Position numbers and translations under genes: made by a program
Part shown: positions 1 through 21,558 of the stretch, in pieces
Numbering within the stretch: position 1 is the first letter of the stretch
How the letters are laid out: every line of letters starts with the position of its first letter
Notes under the pieces: model-generated
What the model saw: the letters and a program-made list of their open reading frames with translations, nothing else
Told to the model about the DNA's origin: nothing
The model's database searches: none
Source of the DNA: Streptomyces sp. NBC_00557
GTDB taxonomy: Bacteria; Actinomycetota; Actinomycetes; Streptomycetales; Streptomycetaceae
DNA length: 64,000 bases
Assembly: GCF_036345995.1 (NCBI RefSeq)
Contig: NZ_CP107796.1
Span: 496,001-560,000, forward strand
Direction of reading: 5' to 3'

Positions 1-783
1 CGGCAACACCCACCTGCTCACCGAGCAGGGGCAGCACCTCCTCCTCCGAGGCCTGCACCGCCACCATCGCACCACCGGCCGGCAGCGCCTGCATCAACCG
101 GCCGCGCGCCGCCACCAGACGGCACGCATCCGCCAGCGACCACACGCCAGCCACATGCGCGGCAGCGATCTCACCGATCGAATGCCCCGCCAGCACATCC
201 GGGCGCACACCCCACGACTCCAGCAACCGGAACAACGCCACTTCCAGCGCGAACAACGCAGGCTGCGCGAACTCCGTGCGATTCAGCGCGTCGGCGTCCT
301 CACCGAAGACGACCGCCTTCAGATCGAACGGCAGTTCCGCGTCCACCGCGTCGAACGCCGCAGCGAACACCGGGAACCGCCCGTACAACTCCCGGCCCAT
401 GCCCAGGCGCTGGGAACCCTGACCGGCGAACAGGAACGCCGTACGCCCCCGCACCGCCGCACCCCGCACCACCCGCGCATGCGACTCACCCGCCGCCACC
501 GCGGCCAGCCCGGACCGCAACTCCTCCCAGTCCGAGCCCACCACCACCGCACGGTCCTCGAACACCGACCGCGTCACCGCCAGCGACCACCCCACATCCG
601 CCGCCGACCCCGACCCGTCGGCCACGGACTCCAGCAGCCGCGCCGCCTGCGCCCGCAACGCCTCCTCACCCCGAGCCGACAGCGGCCACACCACCACACC
701 GTCACCATCGGCCCCAGACCCGGACCCGGACCCGACAGACTCCTGCGGCACCTCCTCCAACACCACATGCGCATTCGTGCCGG
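1..783 (-). repeat. Near-identical malonyl-AT block, copy 1 (partial)
   Basis: The block covers the KS-AT linker and the N-terminal AT part of PKS D. It matches 11945-12727 base for base over long stretches at a constant offset of 11944. Similarity stops abruptly at the codons for the end of the KS domain (near 783 and 12727). The other boundary lies outside the window. Confidence 0.85.
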
Positions 784-2116
784 AGATGCCGAAGGAGGAC
801 ACTCCCGCGCGGCGCGGGCGGTCGTCGTGCGTCGGCCATTCCTGGGGTTCGGTGAGGAGTTCGACGGCACCGGCGGACCAGTCGACGTGCGAGGACGGCG
901 CATCGACGTGCAGGGTGCGCGGCAGCACCCCGTGCTGCATGGCGAGCACCATCTTCATGACGCCCGCGACACCGGCGGCGGCCTGCGTGTGGCCGATGTT
1001 GGACTTCACCGAGCCCAGCAAGAGCGGGCGTTCGCGGTCCTGGCCGTACGTGGCGAGGAGCGCCTGCGCCTCGATCGGGTCGCCCAGCGTCGTACCCGTG
1101 CCGTGCGCCTCGACGGCGTCCACGTCGGCCGGGGTCAGCCCGGCCGACGCCAGGGCGGCGCGGATCACCCGCTGCTGGGAGGGGCCGTTGGGCGCGGTGA
1201 GGCCGTTGGAGGCGCCGTCCTGGTTGACGGCGCTGCCGCGGATCACGGCCAGGATCCGGTGTCCGTTGCGGCGGGCGTCGGACAGGCGCTCCAAGAGGAG
1301 CAGGCCGGCGCCCTCGCCCCAGCCGGTGCCGTCGGCGGCCTCGGCGAACGGCTTGCAGCGGCCGTCGGCGGCCATGCCTCCCTGGCGGCTGAACTCGACG
1401 AAGGCGCCGGGGGTGGACATGACGGCGACGCCGCCGGCGAGGGCGAGGGAGCACTCCCCCGCACGCAGGGCGTGCACCGCGAGGTGGAGGGCGACGAGGG
1501 AGGACGAGCAGGCGGTGTCGACGGTGACCGCGGGGCCCTCCAGGCCGAGGGTGTAGGCGACGCGGCCGGAGACCACGCTGCCGGTGTTGCCGGTGAGGAT
1601 GTGTCCCTCGACCTCTTCGGGGATCTCGCGGAGTCCGGAGCCGTACTCCTGGTTGCTGGCGCCGACGAACACGCCGGTGCTGCTGCCGCGCAGGGCGGCG
1701 GGGGCGATGCCGGCGCGTTCGACGGTCTCCCAGGCGACCTCCAGCAGGAGCCGCTGCTGCGGGTCCATGGCGAGGGCCTCGCGGGGGGAGATGCCGAAGA
1801 AGGCGGCGTCGAAGCGGTCGGCGTCGTGGACGAAGCCGCCCTCGGTGGCGGCGCTGCCCCGGCCGCCGTCGTGCTGGAACAGGCCGTCGAGGTCCCAGCC
1901 GCGGTCGGCGGGGAAGCCGGTCATGGCGTCCGTGCCGTCGGCGAGGAGCCGCCAGAAGTCCTCCGGGGTGTCGGCCCCGCCCGGCCAGCGGCACGCCATC
2001 GCGACGATGGCGACCGGCTCGGTCATCGCCTGCTCCAGCTGCTGGTTGTGCTTGCGCAGCCGTTCGTTCTCCCGCAGCGAGGCACGCAGGGCTTCGACGA
2101 CTTTTTCGGAGGACAT
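1..2116 (-). CDS. PKS D: type I polyketide synthase, 3' part off-window (KS-AT...)
   Basis: This is the last PKS gene in the visible order, and its downstream part lies beyond base 1. It begins at ATG 2114-2116, preceded by GGAG six bases upstream. Residues 1-30 form a charged, coiled-coil-like docking segment ([20 protein letters not shown]). A ketosynthase follows from about residue 32, with active-site Cys203 in DTACSSS, HGTGT and the GHTQAAAG motif. The acyltransferase carries GHSIGE (Ser near 648), which fits malonyl-CoA; the window ends before the HAFH/YASH position, so that call is partial. Only 82 bases separate it from PKS C upstream, with no strong hairpin, so the two are probably cotranscribed. 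The C-terminal acidic helix of PKS C is a plausible docking partner. Its AT-side DNA (1-783) is nearly identical to the first AT of PKS C. PKS identity is certain; module content beyond the AT is unknown. Confidence 0.95.
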   Translation of the reverse strand, partial: MSSEKVVEALRASLRENERLRKHNQQLEQAMTEPVAIVAMACRWPGGADTPEDFWRLLADGTDAMTGFPADRGWDLDGLFQHDGGRGSAATEGGFVHDADRFDAAFFGISPREALAMDPQQRLLLEVAWETVERAGIAPAALRGSSTGVFVGASNQEYGSGLREIPEEVEGHILTGNTGSVVSGRVAYTLGLEGPAVTVDTACSSSLVALHLAVHALRAGECSLALAGGVAVMSTPGAFVEFSRQGGMAADGRCKPFAEAADGTGWGEGAGLLLLERLSDARRNGHRILAVIRGSAVNQDGASNGLTAPNGPSQQRVIRAALASAGLTPADVDAVEAHGTGTTLGDPIEAQALLATYGQDRERPLLLGSVKSNIGHTQAAAGVAGVMKMVLAMQHGVLPRTLHVDAPSSHVDWSAGAVELLTEPQEWPTHDDRPRRAGVSSFGISGTNAHVVLEEVPQESVGSGSGSGADGDGVVVWPLSARGEEALRAQAARLLESVADGSGSAADVGWSLAVTRSVFEDRAVVVGSDWEELRSGLAAVAAGESHARVVRGAAVRGRTAFLFAGQGSQRLGMGRELYGRFPVFAAAFDAVDAELPFDLKAVVFGEDADALNRTEFAQPALFALEVALFRLLESWGVRPDVLAGHSIGEIAAAHVAGVWSLADACRLVAARGRLMQALPAGGAMVAVQASEEEVLPLLGEQVGVA

Positions 2117-2198
2117 GCTCAGCTCCACACTTCGCACTTCGATGCGGTCACGGGGCCAGGGGCGGGTGGTGGGTCGGACAAGGGAGGGAGGAGGGCGC

Positions 2199-14066
<11,868 letters not shown>

Positions 14067-14265
14067 AGCTCGCCCCCCAGGCTCGGGTCGCGCACCACGG
14101 CGGACCCGACCGACGGCAGGCCCGCTGCGCTCGGGACGGTAGACAGCACCGGCTCTCCTCAGGCTCGGACACCCACGCGGTCCGCATGGCTTTTCGAACA
14201 CGTCGAACCCGGTCAAGTCTGGGGGCGGGCAGGGCGTCGACGGCCGCTTGACCTCCGACTCTGAA

Positions 14266-14276
14266 AAATCCCCTAG
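14266..14276. promoter_or_regulatory. CCCTAG half-site facing PKS C
   Basis: AAATCCCCTAG; read on the minus strand it is CTAGGGGATTT. It lies 200 bases upstream of the PKS C start and 39 bases before the related element at 14315. It may be a second regulator half-site or the PKS C promoter element. Supported only by similarity to the other CCCTAG elements. Confidence 0.35.
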
Positions 14277-14314
14277 TTGCCCGGGGCGGTCCCCCCGGGC
14301 TGCCGGGACCGGCA

Positions 14315-14334
14315 AATCCCTAGAGTTCGGCGGT
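14315..14334 (+). promoter_or_regulatory. Candidate promoter of the P450 pair
   Basis: AATCCCTAGAGTTCGGCGGT contains TAGAGT, a match to the Streptomyces -10 form TAGRRT. It is almost the same as the element upstream of the ABC operon (19047-19066): both read A-A/T-TCCCTAG-NN-TTCGGCGG. It lies 94 bases before the P450-1 start, on the coding side. Confidence 0.5.
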
Positions 14335-14427
14335 GTTTGTGGCCCCGGCTTCGGGGCTCGTGCTGCCCTGGGGTCGCTTCCGCCCCCGCCGCCCGTGCGG
14401 ACTGCCCTGAAGAGAGGGGTTCTTCCG

Positions 14428-15636
14428 ATGACAGCCGTGCCCGATCCCGCCGGCCCCGAGGTCTCCGCGCCGCCCGAAGTGGGCATGGACGGCGGAGCGA
14501 GCCTGCTGGCCTGGCTGCGGCGGATGCGTGACGAGCAGCCGGTGTGGTGTGATCCGGAGGGCCGCTATCACGTGTTCCGGCACGAGGACGTGCAGCGGAT
14601 CACCGCCGACCCGGCGATGTTCTCCTCGGACACGGTGACCCGGCTGTCGAACGGCGAGCGCCAGCCGCCCGGCGGCACGCTGTTGCTGCTGGACCCGCCG
14701 CGGCACGGCAAGCTGCGCCGGCTGGTGAGCAAGGTGTTCACCGCGAAGATGATCAGCGAGCTGGCGCCGCGGATCACCGAGGTCGCCACGGAGCTGCTCG
14801 ACGGGCTGGCCGGCGCGGACCGCTTCGACCTGGTGGAGGCGTTCGCCAATCCGCTGCCGGTGATCGTGATCTCGTCGATGCTCGGTGTGCCGCCCGCGGA
14901 CCGGCCGCTGTTCCAGGTGTGGGCGGACAACCTGTTGACGGTGAACTGGGAGACGCCCGAGGGGGCGGAGGTCCTCGGCAGGACCGTGCAGGAGCTGGAC
15001 GCCTATCTGCGCGGGCACGTCGCGGAGCGGCGGGCGCGCGAGCACGACGACCTGATGAGCCTGCTGGTGCGGGCGGAGGTCGACGGGGAGCGCCTGAACG
15101 ACGAGGACGTGGTGAGCTTCGCCGCGCTGCTGCTGCTCGCCGGTCATGTCACCACGGCGGTGCTGCTGGGCAACATGCTGCTGACCCTCGACCAGGAGGA
15201 GGGGGAGCTGGGCCGGCTGCGCGAGGAGCGGGCGCGGATCGCCCCCTTCACCGAGGAGGTGCTGCGGCTGCGGCCGCCGTTCCTGAAGATCGAGCGGGTG
15301 CCGACGGCGCCCGTGGAGATCGCCGGGGAGAAGGTGCCGGAGAACACGATGGTGTACCTCTGGCTGCTGTCCGCCAACCGCGACGAGCGGGTCTTCCCCG
15401 AGCCGGACCGTTTCGTGCCGAACCGGCCCAATGCCAAGCAGCTCGCCTTCGGGCACGGCATCCACTACTGCCTGGGCGCCCCGCTGGCCCGTATGGAGGG
15501 GCGGATCGCGCTCGATCTGATGCTCGACCGGTACGCCGACATCCGGGTGGACCGCGACAGCCCGCTGTCCTACTTCGACAACCGTGTCAACGTCTTCGGT
15601 CTTCGGCAGCTGCCGCTGACGGTCCGGCGGGCCTGA
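14428..15636 (+). CDS. Cytochrome P450 (P450-1)
   Basis: A 402-residue soluble P450 of the bacterial macrolide-tailoring type, presumably hydroxylating or epoxidising the polyketide with ferredoxin-supplied electrons. ATG 14428 has AGAGAGGGG eight bases upstream; the frame stays open further back to 14248 but without a suitable ribosome site. The heme loop [15 protein letters not shown] has Cys348, and the K-helix ExxR lies in EEVLRLRPP. The I-helix reads [13 protein letters not shown], with Val where an acidic residue usually precedes TT. It is followed after 46 bases by a second P450, so the pair is probably one transcript driven by the element at 14315. No ferredoxin gene is visible nearby. 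Substrate position is unknown. Confidence 0.93.
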   Translation: MTAVPDPAGPEVSAPPEVGMDGGASLLAWLRRMRDEQPVWCDPEGRYHVFRHEDVQRITADPAMFSSDTVTRLSNGERQPPGGTLLLLDPPRHGKLRRLVSKVFTAKMISELAPRITEVATELLDGLAGADRFDLVEAFANPLPVIVISSMLGVPPADRPLFQVWADNLLTVNWETPEGAEVLGRTVQELDAYLRGHVAERRAREHDDLMSLLVRAEVDGERLNDEDVVSFAALLLLAGHVTTAVLLGNMLLTLDQEEGELGRLREERARIAPFTEEVLRLRPPFLKIERVPTAPVEIAGEKVPENTMVYLWLLSANRDERVFPEPDRFVPNRPNAKQLAFGHGIHYCLGAPLARMEGRIALDLMLDRYADIRVDRDSPLSYFDNRVNVFGLRQLPLTVRRA

Positions 15637-15682
15637 GCGGCGCACCCGGGCGGACGCAACCCCCATCAGACGGAGGAGTCCC

Positions 15683-16897
15683 ATGGCCTTCGAGCCGAAA
15701 CCCCCTGTGATACCGACCGACCGCACCTGCCCCTTCGACCCCGACCCGGAGTACCGCCGGCTGCGCGAGGAAGACCCGATCAGCCCGCTGACGTTCGACA
15801 TCGCGCCGGGCCGCAAGGACGGCTGGCTCGTGACCCGGCACGAACATGTGCGGGCCATCATGACCGACCCGCGGTTCAGCCACCGCGCCGAGCTGCTGGC
15901 GCTGGTGGCGTCGCCGCCGTTCGAGGTGGAGAACTACGACCCGAAGCCGTCGCCGCCGGGTTCCTTCGTCCGCATGGACGCGCCCGACCACACCCGGTAC
16001 CGGCGTCTGCTGACGGGCTTCTTCACGGTCCGCAAGATCCAGGAGTACGAGCCGACGCTCGCCGGGATCATCGACGGCGTGCTCGACGAGATGGCCGGGC
16101 TGGAGCCGCCGGTGGACCTGCTGCCGGCGTTCGTGCAGAAGGTCGTGTACCGGTCGGTGCACTCGGTGATGGGCGTCCCGGAGGAGGACATCGCCGAGCT
16201 CGACAGGCACTTCTCGGCGATCATGCGGATCGACTACACGCTGGAGGAGTTCGTCGAGCACAACACGGCCCTGGACCAGACGCTGGCCCGGATCGTGAAG
16301 GAGCTGTTCGCCGAGCCCAACGACAAGCTGCTGGGCAAGCTGGTGAAGACCGGGGAGCTGACCGAGGAGGAGCTGGCGAACATCGCCTGGATCACCATCG
16401 GCGGCGCCCTGGACACCACCCCGAACATGCTGGGCCTCGGCACGTTCGCGCTGCTGGAGCACCCGGAGCAGCTGGAGAAGATCCGCAAGCGGCCCGAGCT
16501 GATGGAGCGGGCGGTGGAGGAGCTGCTCCGTTACCTGACGATCTCTCACATGGGTGCGAGCCGGGTGGCGTTGGAGGACGTGGAGATCGGCGGCAGGAAG
16601 ATCGAGGCCGGGCAGACGGTGGTGCTGTCGCTGCCGGCCGCCAACCGGGACCCCGAGCAGTTCGAGAACCCGGAGGTCTTCGACGTCACCCGGCCCTCGC
16701 GCCGGCACCTGGCGTTCGGTTTCGGCATCCACCAGTGCCTGGGCCAGCACCTGGCGCGGGCGACGCTGCGCCTGGGCTACCAGAAGCTGTTCGATCGCTT
16801 CCCGGACCTGCGGCTGGCGGTCGAGCCGCACGAGATCCCGCTGCGCGACAAGGCGATGCACTACGGCGTGTACGCGCTGCCCGTGACCTGGGGCTGA
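15683..16897 (+). CDS. Cytochrome P450 (P450-2)
   Basis: A 404-residue P450. The ATG is preceded by a strong GGAGGAG. The I-helix reads TIGGALDTTPNML (acidic-Thr pair kept), ExxR is in EELLRYLTISHMG, and the heme loop FGFGIHQCLGQHLAR has Cys352. The overall pattern, including MDAPDHTRYRRLL near the C-helix, resembles CYP105-type actinomycete enzymes. It ends before a strong hairpin at 16932-16963 and is probably cotranscribed with P450-1. Two adjacent, rather different P450s suggest two separate oxidations of the product; which carbons cannot be read from sequence. Confidence 0.93.
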   Translation: MAFEPKPPVIPTDRTCPFDPDPEYRRLREEDPISPLTFDIAPGRKDGWLVTRHEHVRAIMTDPRFSHRAELLALVASPPFEVENYDPKPSPPGSFVRMDAPDHTRYRRLLTGFFTVRKIQEYEPTLAGIIDGVLDEMAGLEPPVDLLPAFVQKVVYRSVHSVMGVPEEDIAELDRHFSAIMRIDYTLEEFVEHNTALDQTLARIVKELFAEPNDKLLGKLVKTGELTEEELANIAWITIGGALDTTPNMLGLGTFALLEHPEQLEKIRKRPELMERAVEELLRYLTISHMGASRVALEDVEIGGRKIEAGQTVVLSLPAANRDPEQFENPEVFDVTRPSRRHLAFGFGIHQCLGQHLARATLRLGYQKLFDRFPDLRLAVEPHEIPLRDKAMHYGVYALPVTWG

Positions 16898-16931
16898 CAT
16901 GCGTGCACGGGCACGCCGGCCCCGTGCACAC

Positions 16932-16963
16932 CCGGGGGCGGTCCCGCAAGGGGCCGCCCCCGG
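16932..16963. terminator. Bidirectional hairpin terminator between P450-2 and GT39 gene
   Basis: A 14-bp stem with one G-T pair (CCGGGGGCGGTCCC and its partner) closes on a GCAA tetraloop. It lies 35 bases after the P450-2 stop and 15 bases beyond the stop of the convergent glycosyltransferase gene, so it can end both transcripts. Confidence 0.85.
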
Positions 16964-16977
16964 TCCCGTAGGGTGCG

Positions 16978-18555
16978 CTATCCGGCCGCGTGGTCGTCCA
17001 GGTGGGAGAGCCTGGGCCACAGGGTGCGCCACGGTGCGCGCTTGCCCTCGCAGAGCCAGATCGGGGCGCCCCAGTTGAGGTTGTGGACGTCCTCGGCGTT
17101 GGTGACGGTGCCGCGCCGCGCCACGTGGGTGAAGAAGCGGCGCAGGTAGCGGGCGTCGGCGCCGACGAACACGACGGGCGCGGAGTCGTCGGTGGGGCGG
17201 CCCAGGTCCGCGTAGCCGCGGTGGCCGCTGTAGGGCCGGGGCAGGCCGAGTGCGGGGCCGTACCGGTCGAGGGCGCCCGCCTGGTCGTAGCGGTCGGTGA
17301 TGATCAGGGCGCGTCGGCGCACATCGGGCGGCAGGGCGCGGTGGACGCGGGCCACGGAGGCGGCGAGGTCGGGCCAGCCGACGCTCTCGCGGGCCAGCCG
17401 GTCGGCGGAGGGCGCGGTGAGGCGGTGCACCGGGTACACCGGCAGGACCTGTACGGCGAGCGCCGCGGACAGCACGTAGGCGAGGCCGGTCGCCCACCGG
17501 CGCGGCCGGGTGGCGCGCAGCCCTTGCAGGGCGGTGGCGCCGGCCGCCCACAGGACGGGGAAGAGCCCGGCGACGTAGTACGGCCGTCCGTCGACGTACA
17601 GGTAGCAGGCGCACAGGCCGGCGAAGGTCAGCCCGAGGAAGCGGTGGGGGCGGGCCTCCCGGGCGAACAGCAGCCGCAGCAGTCCCGCACAGAGCAGTAC
17701 GGCTCCGGCGAGTCCGGCGGCCGACAGGACCGTGGGCAGGAACTGCGACCGCCCGCCCTCGTCGGCGGCGACCTCCCGCGAGATCACGGAGGCCATGGCC
17801 AGCTGCGGCCAGCCGTGGCGGTGCTGCCACAGCAGCCCGGGCACCGCGGTGAGCAGCGCGCCGGCCGCCGACGCCCACAGCAGGGGCCGTAGCAGCAGGG
17901 CGCGCGGGCCGGCGAGCAGCAGCGCCACCGCGAGGACCGCCCAGAAGCCGGCGCTGAGGAACTTCACCTGCAGGGACACGGCGGCGGTCAGGCCGAGGAG
18001 CGGCAGCAGCCGGTCGCGCCGGGTGCGGACCCAGCGCACCAGCAGCCAGGTGCTGACGGTCGTCAGGAAGATGTCCGGCGTGGCGGTGATGAGCAGGTGG
18101 CCCATCTGCAGCATCACCGGCGAGACGGCGTACGCGCCCGCGGCGGCCGTCTGGGCGGCCCGCCGGCCGCCCAGTTCCCGGGTGAGGAGGGCGGTGAACA
18201 CCACGCCCCCCGCGGTCGCGGCGGCGGCCGGCGCACGCAGCCACAGCAACGAGCCCGGCGCGATGCTGTCGATGGCGTGGGCGAGCAGGGGCAGCAGCGG
18301 CGGCTGGTCGGCGTACCCCCAGGCGGGGTGCCGGCCGGCGGCGAGAAAGTACAGCTCGTCGCTGAAGTACCCGAACCGGCGCGCGGTGAGCAGCAGCAGC
18401 GCGGCGGTCACGCCGGCGACGCAGCTCACCGGCGCCAGGGCGAACGGGGGCAGGCGTTCCGGTGGGGTGCGGGGGGCCGGAGTCCGAGCGGCGGTCCCGG
18501 AACGGCCGGGCCCGCCGTCGGGAGGAACGGCCCGGTCCCGGTCGGTGAGGGGCAT
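16978..18555 (-). CDS. GT-C (GT39/PMT-ArnT-like) membrane glycosyltransferase
   Basis: A 525-residue polytopic membrane protein with about ten hydrophobic segments after a Pro-rich cytoplasmic N-terminus. The first outside loop has the GT-C acidic pair in FSDELYF (Asp66, Glu67), followed by AGRHPAWGYADQPPLLPL, the family's conserved HP...Y.D.PPL pattern. Enzymes of this family transfer a sugar from a polyprenyl-phosphate donor to a target outside the membrane. ATG 18553-18555 follows GAGGA. It is convergent with P450-2 and divergent from the ABC operon. Macrolide clusters normally use soluble GT-B enzymes, so a role on the polyketide (extracellular glycosylation, perhaps self-resistance) is possible but unproven; it could equally be a resident cell-envelope gene. 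Confidence 0.82.
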   Translation of the reverse strand: MPLTDRDRAVPPDGGPGRSGTAARTPAPRTPPERLPPFALAPVSCVAGVTAALLLLTARRFGYFSDELYFLAAGRHPAWGYADQPPLLPLLAHAIDSIAPGSLLWLRAPAAAATAGGVVFTALLTRELGGRRAAQTAAAGAYAVSPVMLQMGHLLITATPDIFLTTVSTWLLVRWVRTRRDRLLPLLGLTAAVSLQVKFLSAGFWAVLAVALLLAGPRALLLRPLLWASAAGALLTAVPGLLWQHRHGWPQLAMASVISREVAADEGGRSQFLPTVLSAAGLAGAVLLCAGLLRLLFAREARPHRFLGLTFAGLCACYLYVDGRPYYVAGLFPVLWAAGATALQGLRATRPRRWATGLAYVLSAALAVQVLPVYPVHRLTAPSADRLARESVGWPDLAASVARVHRALPPDVRRRALIITDRYDQAGALDRYGPALGLPRPYSGHRGYADLGRPTDDSAPVVFVGADARYLRRFFTHVARRGTVTNAEDVHNLNWGAPIWLCEGKRAPWRTLWPRLSHLDDHAAG

Positions 18556-19352
18556 CGTGAAGTCCTCGATCCTGTGCGGTGGTTGTGGGGGGTTTGGGGG
18601 GTGGGCTGTCGTCCACGCGCCGCGACGGCCGGGATCCGAGCCGCGGCATCAGCGGCCCTCGCGCGCCGGCCGTCCCGGCCCGAAACCACCGTGACAGCGG
18701 TCCGGGCCCCCGCACAGCGGCCGTTCCGGCCGAAGCCGGGGAGACGGCCGCCGTCGCGTGGCGGCGCGAGCGCACGGGCTCCGGCGCGCTCGACGCCGTC
18801 GCGGTGACGGCGACGCTCGCGGTCGGCGCCGGGGTGACGGCGCAAGCCGCACGGAGCCCGTGCGTTCGCTGTGACGGCGGGTGCCGCACGGGCCCCGGCG
18901 CTCGCGGTGACCGTGACGGTCCCGGCCGGCCGCAGTCCCGTCGTTCACCGCCGGAGGCCGGTCGCGGGCGTGCACGGGACGAACGTACGGAAGGCGGCGG
19001 GTGCGAGAACGGAGCGTTCCCGTTTCCGCGGGCCGGAGTACGGGCGATTCCCTAGTCTTCGGCGGCATCGATGGCCTCTCCGGCGCGGCCTGTGCTGGGC
19101 TGGGCTGCGCACCGCACCGCCCGAGATGCGGTACCTGCCGCCGTCCCTGCCCGGCCGCCTCGCGCAACCGGCGGGGGCGGACGCGAGGGCCGGGCCGACA
19201 CCCTCCCGGCCCGGCCCCCCGGCCCGGCTCCCAGCCTCCCCACAACCGATCCCCCCAACCCGATCACGGAAAGACGACAGTCGAGTGATGGACCATCAGT
19301 TCATGTGCGGCGGAGCCGGCACGCGGCTTCGCCGGCCCAGGCAGGACGCGTC
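18556..19352. other. Divergent non-coding region between GT39 gene and ABC operon
   Basis: About 800 bases without a convincing gene. Open frames exist on both strands but have low-complexity Arg/Ala/Gly/Pro content, no domain signature and no good ribosome site. Imperfect GGTGACGGC repeats occur near 18800-18890. The only strong element seen is the CCCTAG promoter-like sequence at 19047-19066. Confidence 0.6.
19047..19066 (+). promoter_or_regulatory. Candidate promoter of the ABC exporter operon
   Basis: ATTCCCTAGTCTTCGGCGGC is nearly the same as the element before P450-1 (14315-14334). TAGTCT could be the -10 hexamer, and GGG at 19042-19044 partly mirrors the CCC. It lies 287 bases before the ABC ATPase start, implying a long leader or an additional promoter. 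Confidence 0.45.
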
Positions 19353-20273
19353 ATGACGGCGCCGGCGATCGTCGCGGACGGCGTACGCAAGCGGTACGGG
19401 GACATCCAGGCCGTCGACGGGGTCTCCCTGCGCATCGAGACGGGCGAGTTCTACGGCATCCTCGGCCCCAACGGAGCCGGCAAGACGACCACGCTCGAGA
19501 TCCTGGAGGGCGTCCGCGAGCCCGACGAGGGCCGGATCGAGCTCTTCGGGCAGAGCCCCTGGCCGCGCAACCTGGATCTGCTGACGCGGATCGGCGTGCA
19601 GTTCCAGGCGTCGTCGTTCCTCGACAAGCTGACGACGCGGGAGACGATCCGGCTGTTCGCGTCGTTCTACCGGGTCGGCGCGCGGCAGGCCGACGCGATG
19701 CTGGAGCGGGTCGGGCTGACCGAGTTCGGCAAGGTGCCCGCGGACAAGCTGTCGGGCGGGCAGGCGCAGCGTCTGTCGATCGCCTGCGGTCTGGTGCACG
19801 ACCCGGAGATCGTCTTCCTGGACGAGCCGACCGCCGGCCTGGACCCGCAGGCCCGCCGCAATCTGTGGGACCTGCTGCGGGACGTCAACGAGGAGGGCCG
19901 CACGGTGGTCCTCACCACGCACTACCTCGACGAGGCGGAGGTCCTGTGCGACCGCGTGTCCGTGATGGAGCGCGGCAAGGTGCTCCGGACCGGCGCCCCG
20001 GCGGCGCTCGTCCGTGAACTCGACAACATGGTGCGGGTGAGCGTGGAATCCGGGCTCGTCACGCCGGACGCGCTGCGGGATCTGCTGAAGACCGCAGGGG
20101 TGGCCGACGCGACGGTGGAGGACGACGGGGTGCTGCTGACGGTCGCGACCGTCACGCCGGGACCGGTGCTGTCCGTCCTGGCCGACCGGGGCGCCCTGCG
20201 CGGCCTGGAGGTTCGCGGCGCCACCCTGGAGGACGTGTTCCTCCAGCTGACCGGACGGGAGTACCGCTCGTGA
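19353..20273 (+). CDS. ABC transporter ATP-binding protein (drug export, DrrA-like)
   Basis: A 306-residue nucleotide-binding subunit of an ABC-2 exporter. It shows Walker A GPNGAGKT (38-45), the signature LSGGQAQR, Walker B IVFLDEPTAGLDP and the H-loop TTHYLDEAE, then a C-terminal domain typical of DrrA-type proteins. ATG 19353 follows AGGA; the frame stays open to 19071 but upstream codons look non-coding. It overlaps the permease gene by four bases (GTGA). It probably powers export of, and self-resistance to, the polyketide product. Confidence 0.93.
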   Translation: MTAPAIVADGVRKRYGDIQAVDGVSLRIETGEFYGILGPNGAGKTTTLEILEGVREPDEGRIELFGQSPWPRNLDLLTRIGVQFQASSFLDKLTTRETIRLFASFYRVGARQADAMLERVGLTEFGKVPADKLSGGQAQRLSIACGLVHDPEIVFLDEPTAGLDPQARRNLWDLLRDVNEEGRTVVLTTHYLDEAEVLCDRVSVMERGKVLRTGAPAALVRELDNMVRVSVESGLVTPDALRDLLKTAGVADATVEDDGVLLTVATVTPGPVLSVLADRGALRGLEVRGATLEDVFLQLTGREYRS

Positions 20274-21490
20274 GCATCGAGGAGACGACCCCGCGCATCG
20301 CGGGGACGACGGCCGGCGAAGGCGGCGGCGCGCCGGGCACGGGAAGCGGGGACGCCGGACGCAAGGACGCCGGGACCGGCGGCGAGGTCCCGAAGGGCGA
20401 CCGCGGCGGTTCCGGGAAGGACCGGCTCAACCCGGTACGGGAGTTGTCCCGGACCATGATCCTGAGCGTGCTGCGCGACAAGGGCACGATCTTCTTCCTG
20501 CTGATCTTCCCGATCCTGTTCCTGCTGTTGTTCGGCACGCTGTTCAAGAGCGACGGCACCGCGCACATCAAGGTCGCCCAGGTCGGCCCGGTGAAGGTGC
20601 TCGACTCGCTCACCGCCGGTCAGCGCGACCAGCTGGCCAAGGCCGCCACCGTCACCAGGGTGAGCGACGAGAAGTCGGCGCTGGCGAAGGTCCGCAAGGG
20701 CGACTACGACGCGCTGGTCGAGCAGCACGGCGGGACCGTCGTCCTGCGCTACAGCGCCGCCGACTCCGTCAAGGGCGCCTCCGCCCGCGCCACGCTCAAC
20801 GCGGTGCTGGAGCAGGCGAACCTCGCCGCGACCGGCACACCGCCCACGTACACGCTGAGGGCGAGCCAGGTCGAGGACGAGTCGGTCAAGCCGATCCAGT
20901 ACCTGACCCCGGGCCTGATGGGCTGGGCCATCGCCTCCAGCGCGGTGTTCAGCACGGCGCTGACGCTGGTGACGCTGCGCCGCAAGAAGATCCTGCAGCG
21001 GATGCGGCTGTCGCCGATCCGGGCCTGGGAGGTCGTGGCCGCGCGTATCTCCATGACCATGCTGATGGCGCTGACGCAGACCGCGCTGTTCCTGGTCGTG
21101 GCGACGCTGCCGTACTTCGGGCTGCGGCTGACCGGCAGCTGGTGGCTGGTGATCCCGCTGGTGATGTGCGGCACGCTGGCGCTGATGTCGCTGGGTCTGC
21201 TCATCGGCTCGCTCACCCGCACCGAGGAGTCCGCGGGCGGTCTGGCGCAGCTGCTGGTGCTGCCGATGTCGTTCCTGTCCGGCTCGTTCTTCTCGCTGGA
21301 CAACGCTCCCGGCTGGGTCCAGGCCGTGTCGTACATGATGCCGCTGCGCTACCTCGTCAAGGGCAGCGAGGCCGTGCTCAGCCGGGGCGGCGGCCTGTCG
21401 GACGCCCTGCCGACGATGGGCGGCATGCTCGCCTTCACGGCGGTCGTGACCGCGCTGACGCTGCGGTTCTTCCGCTGGAACGAGAAGTGA
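20270..21490 (+). CDS. ABC-2 type transporter permease (DrrB-like)
   Basis: A 406-residue membrane subunit. A Gly/Thr-rich, probably disordered 45-residue N-terminus precedes the first transmembrane segment (TIFFLLIFPILFLLLFGTLF). A large extracytoplasmic domain follows, then five hydrophobic segments in the C-terminal half, ending in the ABC-2 pattern of the family. The GTG start overlaps the ATPase stop by four bases, so the two are translationally coupled. A bidirectional hairpin follows the stop. Confidence 0.9.
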   Translation: MSIEETTPRIAGTTAGEGGGAPGTGSGDAGRKDAGTGGEVPKGDRGGSGKDRLNPVRELSRTMILSVLRDKGTIFFLLIFPILFLLLFGTLFKSDGTAHIKVAQVGPVKVLDSLTAGQRDQLAKAATVTRVSDEKSALAKVRKGDYDALVEQHGGTVVLRYSAADSVKGASARATLNAVLEQANLAATGTPPTYTLRASQVEDESVKPIQYLTPGLMGWAIASSAVFSTALTLVTLRRKKILQRMRLSPIRAWEVVAARISMTMLMALTQTALFLVVATLPYFGLRLTGSWWLVIPLVMCGTLALMSLGLLIGSLTRTEESAGGLAQLLVLPMSFLSGSFFSLDNAPGWVQAVSYMMPLRYLVKGSEAVLSRGGGLSDALPTMGGMLAFTAVVTALTLRFFRWNEK

Positions 21491-21511
21491 TCCGCTGAAG
21501 GACACGCGGGA

Positions 21512-21544
21512 GGGGCCCTTCGCCGGTGGACGGCGAGGGGCCCC
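21512..21544. terminator. Bidirectional terminator between ABC permease and nitroreductase genes
   Basis: The arms GGGGCCCTTCGCCG and CGGCGAGGGGCCCC pair over 14 bp (one G-T) around a five-base loop. It sits between the convergent stops at 21490 and 21559, closing the ABC operon on one side and the nine-gene minus-strand block on the other. Confidence 0.85.
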
Positions 21545-21558
21545 ATCGTCGTGCCGGG

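Larger units (their letters stand above)
14067..14427. promoter_or_regulatory. Divergent intergenic region between PKS C and P450-1
   Basis: These 361 bases separate the minus-strand PKS C start from the plus-strand P450-1 start. I see no convincing gene. The region holds two related elements, AAATCCCCTAG (14266-14276) and AATCCCTAG (14315-14323). It probably carries both promoters. Confidence 0.6.

Noticed and set aside
14067..14486. 140-codon N-terminal extension of PKS C
   Set aside because: The upstream part has no docking or KS similarity, runs through the divergent promoter region and overlaps the P450-1 start; GTG 14066 gives a standard docking helix.
18556..19352. Short open frames (up to about 200 codons) between the GT39 and ABC genes
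   Set aside because: No domain, no ribosome site, biased composition, and frames overlap on both strands; treated as non-coding.
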